From Armatimonadetes bacterium RBG_19FT_COMBO_69_19 (GTDB taxonomy: Bacteria; Sysuimicrobiota; Sysuimicrobiia; Sysuimicrobiales; Kaftiobacteriaceae): a stretch of DNA of 10,921 bases. Position numbers and translations under genes: made by a program. Shown one piece after another: positions 1 through 6,480 of this stretch. The first letter of the stretch is position 1. Every line of letters starts with the position of its first letter. The stretch is from assembly GCA_001768125.1 (NCBI GenBank), contig MENB01000167.1:6476-17396 (forward strand). The letters run 5' to 3'. The notes beneath the pieces are model-generated. The model did not search any database. It was given only the letters and a program-made list of their open reading frames with translations, and was not told where the DNA came from.

Positions 1-1086
1 GAACGGCGCGGTCGCCCCGCGCACGCCGACCGCGGTGTTGTAGATCGCCACGTAGTGCCGGATCTGCCCCGGCGGCGAGTACTCGAGGATCGCCGTGAGC
101 CACCCCAGATCGAATCCCGCCGAGGTGAGGCCCTCCGTGACGCCGGCCAGCTGCACCACCCAGGCGTTCGTGGAGATGAAGTAGATGGTCGGGGTGATGG
201 TGCCGATGAAGAGGATGAGGCTCATCGCCCCCGCCGCCGAGCGCCGGTCGATCATCCGCCCCCAGTAGTAGTACGAGAACAGCCAGGTCGCCGAGCTCAC
301 CGCGCTGAGCAACCCGGCCTGGAAGCTCGTGGCATGCAGGACATCCACGAGGAGGATGGGGATCGCCGGGCTGATGAACCACACCCCGAAGCCGTAGACC
401 AGCAGCCCCGTCAGGAAGAGGCGGAAGGGCCGGTCCTCGCGCAGGATCTCGCGCGTGCGCGAGAGGTCGATCGGCTCCTCCATCGGCACGTCCTCGGGCA
501 GGCGCATCCGGCTGAAGATGACCGAGCTCGTCATCCCGAAGAGGCCGCCCACCGCGAACACCCACTGGAACGGCACGGACTGCATCACGCGCCCGCCGAC
601 GAGCGAGGCGGCGATCCACATCAGCGCCATCCCGACGCGCACCACGCCCATGATGCGCCCGCGCACATCGGGGGGATAGACGGCCCGCATCACCTGGGCA
701 TAACCGAGAGCGCTGATCGACCCGATCGCGTAGTGTCCGAGCACGACGGCGACGTAGGCCTCGGGGGTGCGCACGGCCGGCATCAGCAGGAGCAGCGCCC
801 GGGCGATGAAGGATGGGATGGCGACGAGACGGACGGGGTGGCGCGCTCGAACGAAGCGGGCGAACCACAGCGACAGCAGCAGCACGATCCCCTGCGAGGC
901 GACGACGAGCGACACCTCGAGGGGGCTGGCCTCCAGCCGGTCCCGCGCCATGAAGGGGATGAAGGGGCTGGTCAGGCCGCCGAAGAGCCCGAAGAAGGCG
1001 GCGGCGATGATGTCGATCCGGGCATTCCGGCGAGCCGGCGCCGGGATCCAGGGCCGCAGCGGCGAGAGGGTCGAGAACGACAACAC
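1..1086 (-). CDS. MFS transporter, C-terminus cut by the window edge
   Basis: The reverse strand reads open from position 1 to beyond 1086 and gives about 362 residues of a polytopic membrane protein. Hydrophobic segments recur through its length, for example FFGLFGGLTSPFIPF near residue 30, and later segments around LVYGFGVWFISPAIPILLV and AMSLILFIGTITPTIYFIS. A cytoplasmic-loop motif YPPDVRGRIMG resembles the MFS inter-helix Arg/Gly loop. About ten helices are visible, so one or two are probably lost off the left edge. I chose GTG at 1084-1086 because GGAG lies 5 bases upstream (1092-1095); a TTG at 1135-1137 is an alternative with a weaker site. Inner-membrane facilitator; substrate unknown. 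It diverges from ccmH across 70 bases. The family call is firm, the substrate is not predictable, and nothing shows a functional link to its neighbours. Confidence 0.85.
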   Translation of the reverse strand, partial: MLSFSTLSPLRPWIPAPARRNARIDIIAAAFFGLFGGLTSPFIPFMARDRLEASPLEVSLVVASQGIVLLLSLWFARFVRARHPVRLVAIPSFIARALLLLMPAVRTPEAYVAVVLGHYAIGSISALGYAQVMRAVYPPDVRGRIMGVVRVGMALMWIAASLVGGRVMQSVPFQWVFAVGGLFGMTSSVIFSRMRLPEDVPMEEPIDLSRTREILREDRPFRLFLTGLLVYGFGVWFISPAIPILLVDVLHATSFQAGLLSAVSSATWLFSYYYWGRMIDRRSAAGAMSLILFIGTITPTIYFISTNAWVVQLAGVTEGLTSAGFDLGWLTAILEYSPPGQIRHYVAIYNTAVGVRGATAPF

Positions 1087-1091
1087 AGACG

Positions 1092-1095
1092 CTCC
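1092..1095 (-). promoter_or_regulatory. Ribosome binding site deciding the MFS start
   Basis: GGAG on the minus strand sits 5 bases before GTG 1086. It is the reason for preferring this GTG over the in-frame TTG at 1137. Confidence 0.45.
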
Positions 1096-1136
1096 AGCCG
1101 AGAGGTTCGAGTTCGCCGCACAGGAAGCCTTTCGCA

Positions 1137-1158
1137 ATCCCCCGAAGGAAGGGGGGAT
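1137..1158 (+). promoter_or_regulatory. Hairpin over the ccmH ribosome binding site and start codon
   Basis: ATCCCCC (1137-1143) and GGGGGAT (1152-1158) are perfect 7-base complements separated by 8 bases. The loop GAAGGAAG is the ribosome binding region, while the first two bases of the ccmH start codon (1157-1158) lie in the stem. In RNA this could expose the Shine-Dalgarno sequence yet occlude the start. The structure is seen directly; the regulatory role is inference, and a short GC-rich repeat can arise by chance. Confidence 0.4.
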
Positions 1159-1543
1159 GCTCCCCGTCGTTCTGGTCTTGCTCGCGGTGTCCCTGGCCGT
1201 TCCCGCGTTCGGCGCGCCGACGCTCGAAGATCAGGTGGATGGCATCGCCCGCGAGTTGATGTGCCCGGTCTGCACCGGGCAGACGGTGGCCGAGTCCAAC
1301 TCCACCCTGGCCGTCCAGATGCGGGCGGAGATCCGCCGAAGGCTGGCGCGCGGCGAGACGCGGGAGCAGATCCTGGCCTACTTCGTGGGGGAGTTCGGGG
1401 AGTCGGTGCTCGCCGCGCCGCCCAAGCGCGGCGCCGGGCTGGCCCTGTGGCTGGCTCCGCTCGCGGCGTTCGCGGTGGGCCTGATCGTCATGGTCCGCTA
1501 CCTCCGCCGCGTTACGCGGCCCCGCACGCCGACCCCCTCCTGA
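1157..1543 (+). CDS. ccmH: CcmH/CycL-type cytochrome c maturation thiol protein
   Basis: A 128-residue protein of the CcmH/CycL/NrfF N-terminal family, which reduces apocytochrome c or carries it to the haem ligation complex on the outer face of the cytoplasmic membrane. Residues 1-20 form a signal peptide or anchor (MLPVVLVLLAVSLAVPAFGA). The redox motif is MCPVC with C36 and C39, followed by the family-typical GQTVAESNS stretch. FGESVLAAPPKRG (80-92) leads into a membrane helix at about 95-116 and a short basic tail. This is the short single-domain form without the TPR region of the E. coli protein. ATG 1157 is chosen because the signal peptide begins there and AAGGAAGG precedes it; the frame stays open upstream to 767, but that part has no family resemblance. 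No other ccm gene is visible. A metallophosphoesterase gene follows 10 bases after the stop. Confidence 0.9.
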   Translation: MLPVVLVLLAVSLAVPAFGAPTLEDQVDGIARELMCPVCTGQTVAESNSTLAVQMRAEIRRRLARGETREQILAYFVGEFGESVLAAPPKRGAGLALWLAPLAAFAVGLIVMVRYLRRVTRPRTPTPS

Positions 1544-1553
1544 TCGCCTCCGG

Positions 1554-2285
1554 ATGCCGCACGCGGTCATCTCCGACGTCCACGCCAACCTGGAGGCGCT
1601 CGAGGCGGTGCTCGCGGATCTCGACGCGCGCCGTCCCGACGCGGTCATCTGCCTGGGTGATTTCGTCGGGTATGGTCCCGACCCGGTGGCCTGCGTCGAG
1701 GGACTCCGGCGGCGCCTCGGGGGCGCCGTCGTCGGCAACCACGATCGCGCCGCGATCGAGCAGCTGGACATCTCCGTTTTCAACCCGTACGCCAGCGCCG
1801 CCATCGTGTGGACCCGCGAGCACCTCACGGAGGAGGTCCGAGCCTACCTGCGGGAGCTGCCGGAGACGCTTCGCACGAGCGCGCTCCTCGCGGTGCACGG
1901 CAGTCCGCGCGATCCGGTCGAAGAGTACCTCATCGACGCCGCGGGGGCGCGGGAGAGCTTCGAGGCGGTCGAGTTCGATCTGTGCGTCGTCGGCCACACC
2001 CACGTTCCCGGCGTCTTCGTGCACGACGGCGAGAGCGTCGCCGCGCTGCCGCTGCGCCCGGGCGATCCGTTCGAGCTCCGCGCCGGCCACCGCTACATCA
2101 TCAACGTCGGGAGCGTGGGCCAGCCTCGCGACGGCGACCCGCGCGCCGCGTACCTGTGGCTGGATGAGGGGGCGGGTACGGCCACGCTCGTCCGCCTCGA
2201 CTATCCGCTCCAGAAGACCCAGGAGAAGATGACCGCCGCCGGCCTGCCCCCGGTCCTCGCGGAGCGCCTCGCCTTCGGACGGTAG
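1554..2285 (+). CDS. Calcineurin-like metallophosphoesterase, YfcE/MJ0936-like
   Basis: A 243-residue cytosolic phosphoesterase with the complete two-metal motif set: D8-x-H10 in ISDVHANLEAL, GD at 35-36 in CLGDFVGYGPDP, GNHD at 61-64, H115 in VHGSP, and GHTH at 147-150. The C-terminal NVGSVGQPRDGDPRAAYLWL block is typical of small bacterial metallophosphoesterases related to YfcE and MJ0936, which hydrolyse phosphodiesters or phosphomonoesters in vitro; natural substrates are mostly unknown. Length fits the family and no membrane segment is visible. ATG 1554 is chosen because the metal motif starts eight residues in; the ribosome site is weak, so translation may be coupled to ccmH 10 bases upstream. 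The role in this operon is unknown. Specific substrate and pathway cannot be inferred. Confidence 0.92.
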   Translation: MPHAVISDVHANLEALEAVLADLDARRPDAVICLGDFVGYGPDPVACVEGLRRRLGGAVVGNHDRAAIEQLDISVFNPYASAAIVWTREHLTEEVRAYLRELPETLRTSALLAVHGSPRDPVEEYLIDAAGARESFEAVEFDLCVVGHTHVPGVFVHDGESVAALPLRPGDPFELRAGHRYIINVGSVGQPRDGDPRAAYLWLDEGAGTATLVRLDYPLQKTQEKMTAAGLPPVLAERLAFGR

Positions 2286-2338
2286 GGAGGGTTCGGGACG
2301 GAAGGGCAGGAAGGGGAGAGCGTTGCCACGCCGGTGCC

Positions 2339-2344
2339 GAGGAG
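2339..2344 (+). promoter_or_regulatory. Ribosome binding site deciding the S9 peptidase start
   Basis: GAGGAG lies 7 bases before ATG 2352. An in-frame GTG at 2334 would add six residues but has no comparable site at the right distance, so 2352 is preferred. Confidence 0.6.
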
Positions 2345-2351
2345 CCAGCGC

Positions 2352-4388
2352 ATGAGCCAGCGCACGGTGACGATCGACGATCTCCTATCGGTGAAGTGGA
2401 TCGGCGATCCCCAGGTGTCCCCCGACGGCGCGCGAGCCGTCTACGTTCAGAAGGTCGCGGACCCCGAGACCGACTCGTACCGCTCGCACCTCTGGATCGT
2501 CCCCCTCGACGGTGGGGCCGCCCGGCAGTTCACCGCCGGGAACCATCAGGACAGCCTCCCGTGCTGGTCGCCCGACGGCCGGTCGATCGCCTTCCTGTCG
2601 GACCGAGCCGCGGCGGGCGGAGAGCCGGGGGCGAAGAAGCCCAAGCAGATCTACGTGATCTCCGCGGACGGGGGAGAGGCCCGGGCCGTCACTTCCGGCA
2701 CCTTCAACCCGAGCGACCTGGCCTGGTCACCCGACGGCCGGACGATCGTGTTCGCTGGGAAGCCGGAGGCGCCGAAGAACGAGAAGAGCGACGTCAAGGT
2801 CATCACCCGCGTGCGCTACAAGTTCGACGGTGAGGGGTTCTGGGACGGGCGATACAAGCATCTGTTCACCGTTCCCGCCGACGGCGGGGCCGTACGCCAG
2901 CTCACCACCGGAGACTTCGACCACGTCGATCCGGCCTGGTCCCCCGATGGCCGGTGGCTGGCGTGCGTCGCCAACCGCTCGGAGGAGGCGGATTTCACCA
3001 ACGTCGTGGACATCTGGGTGGTGTCCACCGCGACCGGGGACGCCCGCCGCCTGACGGAATCCATCGGCCCGTGCAGCATGCCGGCCTGGTCTCCCGACGG
3101 CTCGCGCATCGCCTATCTCGGGCACAACAACGAAGCCATGGGGGCCACGAACCTGGGCCTGTGGGTCGTACCCGTCCAGGGCGGCGCCCCGACCAGGCTC
3201 ACGGCCGGCTTCGACCGCAGCCTGACCCACCACGTCATCAACGACATGCGCGCCCACCCGAAGGTCGGCACTCCGGTGTGGTTCCCGGACGGCCGGCGCA
3301 TCCTCGTGCTCGTGGCAGAGGGCGCCACGAACCAGCTCGCCGCGGTTGACGTGCCCTCCGGGTCGGTGGCCACGCTCACGAGCGGCCGGCGCGAGATCTT
3401 TGGATGCAGCTTCGACCGCGCGGTGCGCAGCGGGGTCATCGCCGTCTCCGACCCCGTGACGCCGGGGGATCTCTGGACGGTCCGGCTGGAGGGCGGGTCG
3501 CCCCGCGAGCAGCGGCTGACCTCGGCGAACGCCGAACTCCTGGACGGCATCGCGTTCAGTGTGCCGGAACGGTTCACGTACGAGGGCGCGGACGGGTGGC
3601 CGGTCGAGGGCTGGGTGATGCGACCCGTGGGCTTCCGCGCCGGGGAGCGCTACCCCGCGGTGCTGCAGATCCACGGCGGTCCGCACGGCGCGTACGGCGA
3701 GGCGTTCTTCCACGAGTTTCAGGTGCTCGCCGCCGAAGGGTTCGCGCTCGTCTTCACCAACCCGCGCGGCAGCCAGGGTTACGGTCAGCGCTTCACGGCC
3801 GCCACGTACCATGACTGGGGCGGCAAGGACTACGAAGACATCATGCGCGGGCTCGATGCGGCCATCGCGCGCTATCCGTTCATCGATCCCTCGCGCCTCG
3901 GCGTGGCCGGCGGCAGCTACGGCGGCTTCATGACCAACTGGGTGGTGGGCCACACCGACCGCTTCAAGGCCGCGGTGACGATGCGCTCGATCAGCAACCA
4001 TCTGAGCCAGTGGGGGACGAGCGACCTTGCGTTCATGAAGGGGTTCTGGGAATTCCCCGGCGACCCGTGGGAAGCCCCGACCTGGTACTGGGAGCGCTCA
4101 CCGCTCGCCTACGTCACGAAGATCACGACGCCGCTATTGATTCTCCACAGCGAGATGGATCTGCGCTGCCCGATCCCCGAGGGGGAGCAGCTGTTCGCCG
4201 CCCTGAAGAAGCTGCGGCGCGAAGTCGTGTTCGTGCGCTTCCCCAACGAGAGCCACGACCTCTCGCGGATCGGCAAGCCCGCGCACCGGCTGGAGCGGTT
4301 GCGCTGGATCGTGAAGTGGTTCGCCGACCACCTGCACCAGCCGGCTCCGGCCCGGCAGGCGGTCGCGGCGGGGGGCAGCACCGAGTGA
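2352..4388 (+). CDS. S9 family peptidase (acylaminoacyl-peptidase/dipeptidyl aminopeptidase type)
   Basis: A 678-residue serine peptidase of the prolyl oligopeptidase family. The first ~400 residues form a WD40-like beta-propeller with at least six PD40-type motifs (SPDGARAVYV, CWSPDGRSIAFLSDR, AWSPDGRTIVFAG, AWSPDGRWLACVANR, AWSPDGSRIAYLG, VWFPDGRRILVLV). The C-terminal alpha/beta hydrolase domain holds the oxyanion region LQIHGGPHGAYG and the catalytic triad S522 (GGSYGGFM), D603 (HSEMDLRCP) and H635 (NESHDLSR). The family cleaves short peptides, with the propeller restricting access of folded proteins. I see no signal peptide, so it is probably cytoplasmic and serves peptide turnover. Length and motif order are normal. 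A 66-base gap separates it from the phosphoesterase, and its stop overlaps the next gene's start. Exact cleavage preference (acyl-aminoacid release or dipeptide removal) cannot be told from sequence alone. Confidence 0.95.
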   Translation: MSQRTVTIDDLLSVKWIGDPQVSPDGARAVYVQKVADPETDSYRSHLWIVPLDGGAARQFTAGNHQDSLPCWSPDGRSIAFLSDRAAAGGEPGAKKPKQIYVISADGGEARAVTSGTFNPSDLAWSPDGRTIVFAGKPEAPKNEKSDVKVITRVRYKFDGEGFWDGRYKHLFTVPADGGAVRQLTTGDFDHVDPAWSPDGRWLACVANRSEEADFTNVVDIWVVSTATGDARRLTESIGPCSMPAWSPDGSRIAYLGHNNEAMGATNLGLWVVPVQGGAPTRLTAGFDRSLTHHVINDMRAHPKVGTPVWFPDGRRILVLVAEGATNQLAAVDVPSGSVATLTSGRREIFGCSFDRAVRSGVIAVSDPVTPGDLWTVRLEGGSPREQRLTSANAELLDGIAFSVPERFTYEGADGWPVEGWVMRPVGFRAGERYPAVLQIHGGPHGAYGEAFFHEFQVLAAEGFALVFTNPRGSQGYGQRFTAATYHDWGGKDYEDIMRGLDAAIARYPFIDPSRLGVAGGSYGGFMTNWVVGHTDRFKAAVTMRSISNHLSQWGTSDLAFMKGFWEFPGDPWEAPTWYWERSPLAYVTKITTPLLILHSEMDLRCPIPEGEQLFAALKKLRREVVFVRFPNESHDLSRIGKPAHRLERLRWIVKWFADHLHQPAPARQAVAAGGSTE

Positions 4389-5125
4389 GCACCAAGCCGG
4401 GCGAAGGGGGTCAGCTTCCCGGCCGCCGCCCCCGCCGCCGGGGACGGCGCGGGGGACGCGGCCGCCGGCGCGGCGGGCAGGGCGCGGGCCGGGCGGTTGC
4501 CGCGATCGGGCCGCGGATCTACACGCGCACCGGGGACCGGGGTGAGACGGGGCTCATCGGCGGCCAGCGCGTCCCGAAGGACGACCCGCGCGTCGAGGCC
4601 TATGGGGCGGTGGACGAGCTCAATGCGTCGCTCGGGGCCGCCCGGGCCCTCACCCGTGAGACGGATCTTGTCGAAGTCTTCGATCGCATCCAGCACCGTC
4701 TGTTCGACCTCGGCGCGGAGCTCGCCGCGCCGAAGCCGGGAGCCGAGACGCCGTCGGCCGTCACCGAGGCCGAGGTGAAGGTGCTCGAGGGGGTGATCGA
4801 TCTGTATCAGGAGACCCTGCCCCCGCTGCGCGAGTTCATCCTGCCCGCCGGCAGCCCGCTCGGCGCGGCGCTGCAAGTCGCCCGCACCGTGTGCCGCCGC
4901 GCCGAGCGGCGTGCCGTCACCCTGGCCCGCCGGGAGGCGGTGAATCCCGAGATCGTCCGCTACCTGAACCGACTGTCCGATTTGCTCTTCGTCCTCGCCC
5001 GGGTGGGCAACGAGCGGGCGGGGACGGCCGATATCCCCTGGAAGAAAGCGGCGCCTCCCCCCGTGACCGCCGCCGGCGCTCCCTCGCGCGGCCGGGGGAC
5101 GAAGCCCCCGTCCCGCCCGGCTTGA
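4385..5125 (+). CDS. PduO-type cob(I)alamin adenosyltransferase with Arg/Gly-rich N-terminal extension
   Basis: Transfers the adenosyl group of ATP to cob(I)alamin, making coenzyme B12 in the cytoplasm. The 246-residue product has the PduO/MMAB core at about 45-220: IYTRTGDRGETGLIGG with the ATP-binding loop, KDDPRVEAYGAVDELNASLG, FILPAGSPLGAALQVARTVC, the CRRAERR arginines and NRLSDLLFVLAR. Family members usually run about 180-190 residues. The extra length is an N-terminal stretch at 14-36 with 12 Arg and 8 Gly among 23 residues, plus a Pro/Arg-rich tail after 220. GTG 4385 overlaps the peptidase stop (GTGA). It is the only plausible start, because no in-frame ATG, GTG or TTG lies between it and the core. 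The His found before the VARTVC-type helix in many relatives is Gln here. No B12-dependent mutase or cobalamin synthesis gene is in view. Function is confident, the extension's role unknown. Confidence 0.93.
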   Translation: MSTKPGEGGQLPGRRPRRRGRRGGRGRRRGGQGAGRAVAAIGPRIYTRTGDRGETGLIGGQRVPKDDPRVEAYGAVDELNASLGAARALTRETDLVEVFDRIQHRLFDLGAELAAPKPGAETPSAVTEAEVKVLEGVIDLYQETLPPLREFILPAGSPLGAALQVARTVCRRAERRAVTLARREAVNPEIVRYLNRLSDLLFVLARVGNERAGTADIPWKKAAPPPVTAAGAPSRGRGTKPPSRPA

Positions 5126-5143
5126 CCGGCTCCAGCCTGGTAG

Positions 5144-5150
5144 TGTAGAC
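5144..5150 (+). repeat. Additional operator half-site TGTAGAC
   Basis: A direct copy of the left half-site core (TGTAGAC) of the palindrome, 17 bases upstream of the copy at 5161-5167. Such spacing would place the two copies on about the same DNA face if a helical turn and a half to two turns is assumed. It could be an accessory site or a chance repeat. Confidence 0.35.
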
Positions 5151-5158
5151 TCGACATC

Positions 5159-5180
5159 GATGTAGACAGTTGTCTACATC
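5159..5180 (+). promoter_or_regulatory. Perfect inverted repeat, probable operator for the ArsR-type regulator
   Basis: Arms GATGTAGACA (5159-5168) and TGTCTACATC (5171-5180) are perfect reverse complements around a 2-base centre. The repeat is AT-richer than its surroundings and ends 8 bases before the start codon of a winged-helix regulator gene. Position and symmetry fit a homodimer operator used for autoregulation, which is how ArsR-family genes are commonly controlled. As RNA it could form a 9-bp hairpin with a 4-base loop, but no T-tract follows, so a terminator for the upstream gene is unlikely. Confidence 0.7.
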
Positions 5181-5188
5181 ACCCTGCG

Positions 5189-6259
5189 ATGAAAGTCATC
5201 GACCTGACCAGCAAGGCCGTCGGGCTCGCCCTCCGGCTAGACCCGTCCCCGGTCTACGACATGCTCGCCGCGCTGTTCGTCGCCGAGAACTGGGATCCGG
5301 AGCGGGGGTTCGAGATCGAGCGGAAGTGGGTGCAGCAGGCCCGCGGGGCCCTCTCCGGCGAGCTGCGCCGCGACCTGCGCCTCTTCGCCCACGAGCGCGG
5401 GTTCGTCATCGGCCTCACGTCGTTCCTCGCCGACCGGCCGGGCGCGACGGTGCCGGAGTTCCTGAAGCTTCTCGCCGTGGCCGCCCCCCGAGAGCTGGTC
5501 GAGCGCATGCTCATCGCCCCCCGTGCCGCGCGGCGCGCCGCGCCGCTCCTGCGTGAGGTCATCCGCGCCCGCCGCGAGAGCGCGGTGGTGGAGTTCCTCG
5601 CGGCCTACCCGGAGGAGTACGAGCCCGCGCGCGTGCGGGAGATCATCACCTCGCCTCCCGCCGAGATCCAGCACCGCCTCCTGCGCCTGCTGCGCGCGTT
5701 CCATGGGAAGGTCTACCAGCAGGACGAGGCGCGGGTGCTGCCGCTGCTGCGGGCCGACGTGGAGGCGAAGACGGCCCTGGCGGGCACGATGCCGGCGGAC
5801 GATCTGATCGAGCGGGCTACGGGCGGGATCGCTGTGGGGGCCGATGCGGAGATCTCCCAGGTCGTGCTGGCGCCCTCGTACTTCTGTCGCCCGTACAATC
5901 TCATCACCGAATACCCGGGGGTGCGGCTGTTCGTCTACCCCGTGGACCTGGCGCCGGAGGGGGCGGGATCGCCCGCCCGTGAGCTCGCCCGGTTGTTCAA
6001 GGCCATCGGCGACGATACGCGGCTGCGCATCCTGCAGATGCTCGCGGAGCGGGAGATGTACCTGCAGGAGATCGCCAACCGCCTGGGTGTGACGCACGTG
6101 ACCGCGATCCATCACCTCGCCCTCCTGCGCGCCGCGCACCTCGTGCGCTCGGTGGAGCGGGGCGGGTTGAAATACTATCAGCTGCGGCCCGAGACGGTGG
6201 CCCAGGTCGGTGGACGGCTGCTCGAGCTTGTGACCGCACGGCAGGTGGGGGGACGATGA
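5189..6259 (+). CDS. ArsR-family regulator with long N-terminal DUF5937-like domain
   Basis: A 356-residue transcription factor. The C-terminal part (about 264-335) is an ArsR-type winged helix: ELARLFKAIGDDTRLRILQML, then EIANRLGVTHVTAIHHLALL as the DNA-reading region and LVRSVERGGLKYYQLR as the wing. The first ~255 residues are largely helical and Arg-rich. They resemble the DUF5937-type sensor region attached to ArsR domains in Actinobacteria and Chloroflexota; I recognise the architecture, but the DUF assignment needs a profile check. Classic ArsR proteins are about 100 residues. The metal-binding CxC motif is absent (one Cys only, C233), so an organic or drug ligand is more plausible than a metal. 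ATG 5189 has no clear ribosome site. The palindrome just upstream suggests autorepression. The stop overlaps the next gene (ATGA), and the exporter further on is its likely target. Confidence 0.85.
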   Translation: MKVIDLTSKAVGLALRLDPSPVYDMLAALFVAENWDPERGFEIERKWVQQARGALSGELRRDLRLFAHERGFVIGLTSFLADRPGATVPEFLKLLAVAAPRELVERMLIAPRAARRAAPLLREVIRARRESAVVEFLAAYPEEYEPARVREIITSPPAEIQHRLLRLLRAFHGKVYQQDEARVLPLLRADVEAKTALAGTMPADDLIERATGGIAVGADAEISQVVLAPSYFCRPYNLITEYPGVRLFVYPVDLAPEGAGSPARELARLFKAIGDDTRLRILQMLAEREMYLQEIANRLGVTHVTAIHHLALLRAAHLVRSVERGGLKYYQLRPETVAQVGGRLLELVTARQVGGR

Positions 6260-6480
6260 AGACCGTCGACCGCGGCTACCCCAACATCGACGCGCTGGTG
6301 CGCGACCGCGAAGTGCTGACCGTGGAGCAGGCCGCGGAGTACCTGCAGATCCACAAAGTGACGATCTACAAGTACATCCGCGCCGGGGCGCTGCCCGCGG
6401 CGAAGCTCGGCAAGGTGTACCGGATCTACCGCCGGGACCTGGAAGCGCTGATCGCCTCCGCCCGCGCCTCGGGGAAATGA
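6256..6480 (+). CDS. Small excisionase-like DNA-binding protein (HTH_17 type)
   Basis: A 74-residue protein consisting almost wholly of a MerR/excisionase-like helix-turn-helix at 18-67: EVLTVEQAAEYLQIHKVTIY is the helix pair, KYIRAGALPAAKLGKVYRI the recognition tail and wing, and YRRDLEALI the closing helix. Such domains bind short DNA sites, often with a partner protein. There is no integrase or attachment site here, so a true excisionase role is unlikely; a co-regulator of the operon is more plausible. It overlaps the upstream regulator (ATGA at 6256-6259) and the downstream exporter (ATGA at 6477-6480), so the three genes should be co-translated. A GGTGGGGGGA stretch precedes its ATG. Family is clear; the target is unknown. 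Confidence 0.88.
   Translation: MKTVDRGYPNIDALVRDREVLTVEQAAEYLQIHKVTIYKYIRAGALPAAKLGKVYRIYRRDLEALIASARASGK

Larger units (their letters stand above)
5122..5180 (+). promoter_or_regulatory. Candidate promoter(s) for the regulator-exporter operon
   Basis: Two alternatives are visible. TTGACC (5122-5127) with TAGACT (5146-5151) at 18-base spacing would start transcription near 5158, at the edge of the palindrome. TCGACA (5151-5156, five of six to TTGACA) with TACATC (5175-5180) at 18-base spacing would start near 5187, giving an almost leaderless transcript. The lack of a clear Shine-Dalgarno sequence before ATG 5189 favours the second. In either case the palindrome lies where a bound protein could block the polymerase. 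The matches are weak and the call is tentative. Confidence 0.35.

Noticed and set aside
767..1156. N-terminal extension of ccmH to an ATG at 767
   Set aside because: The extra 130 residues overlap the MFS gene on the other strand and look like non-coding composition, whereas a clean signal peptide begins at 1157.
55..2232. A 725-codon plus-strand open frame across the MFS, ccmH and phosphoesterase region
   Set aside because: Its translation is Arg/Asp/His/Pro-rich low-complexity sequence with no domain. It lies antisense to a membrane protein and then out of frame with two clear families. Long shadow frames are expected at this GC content.
2727..4001. A 424-codon minus-strand frame inside the S9 peptidase gene
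   Set aside because: It is a shadow: His/Arg/Gly/Ala-rich with no motif, while the plus strand shows an intact catalytic triad and propeller.
5159..5180. The palindrome as an intrinsic terminator for the adenosyltransferase gene
   Set aside because: It would form a hairpin but no T-tract follows, and it lies right at the next gene's start, which fits an operator better.
6256..6480. The excisionase-like gene as a sign of a phage or integrative element
   Set aside because: No integrase, attachment repeats or other phage genes are present, and it is fused by overlaps into a regulator-exporter unit.
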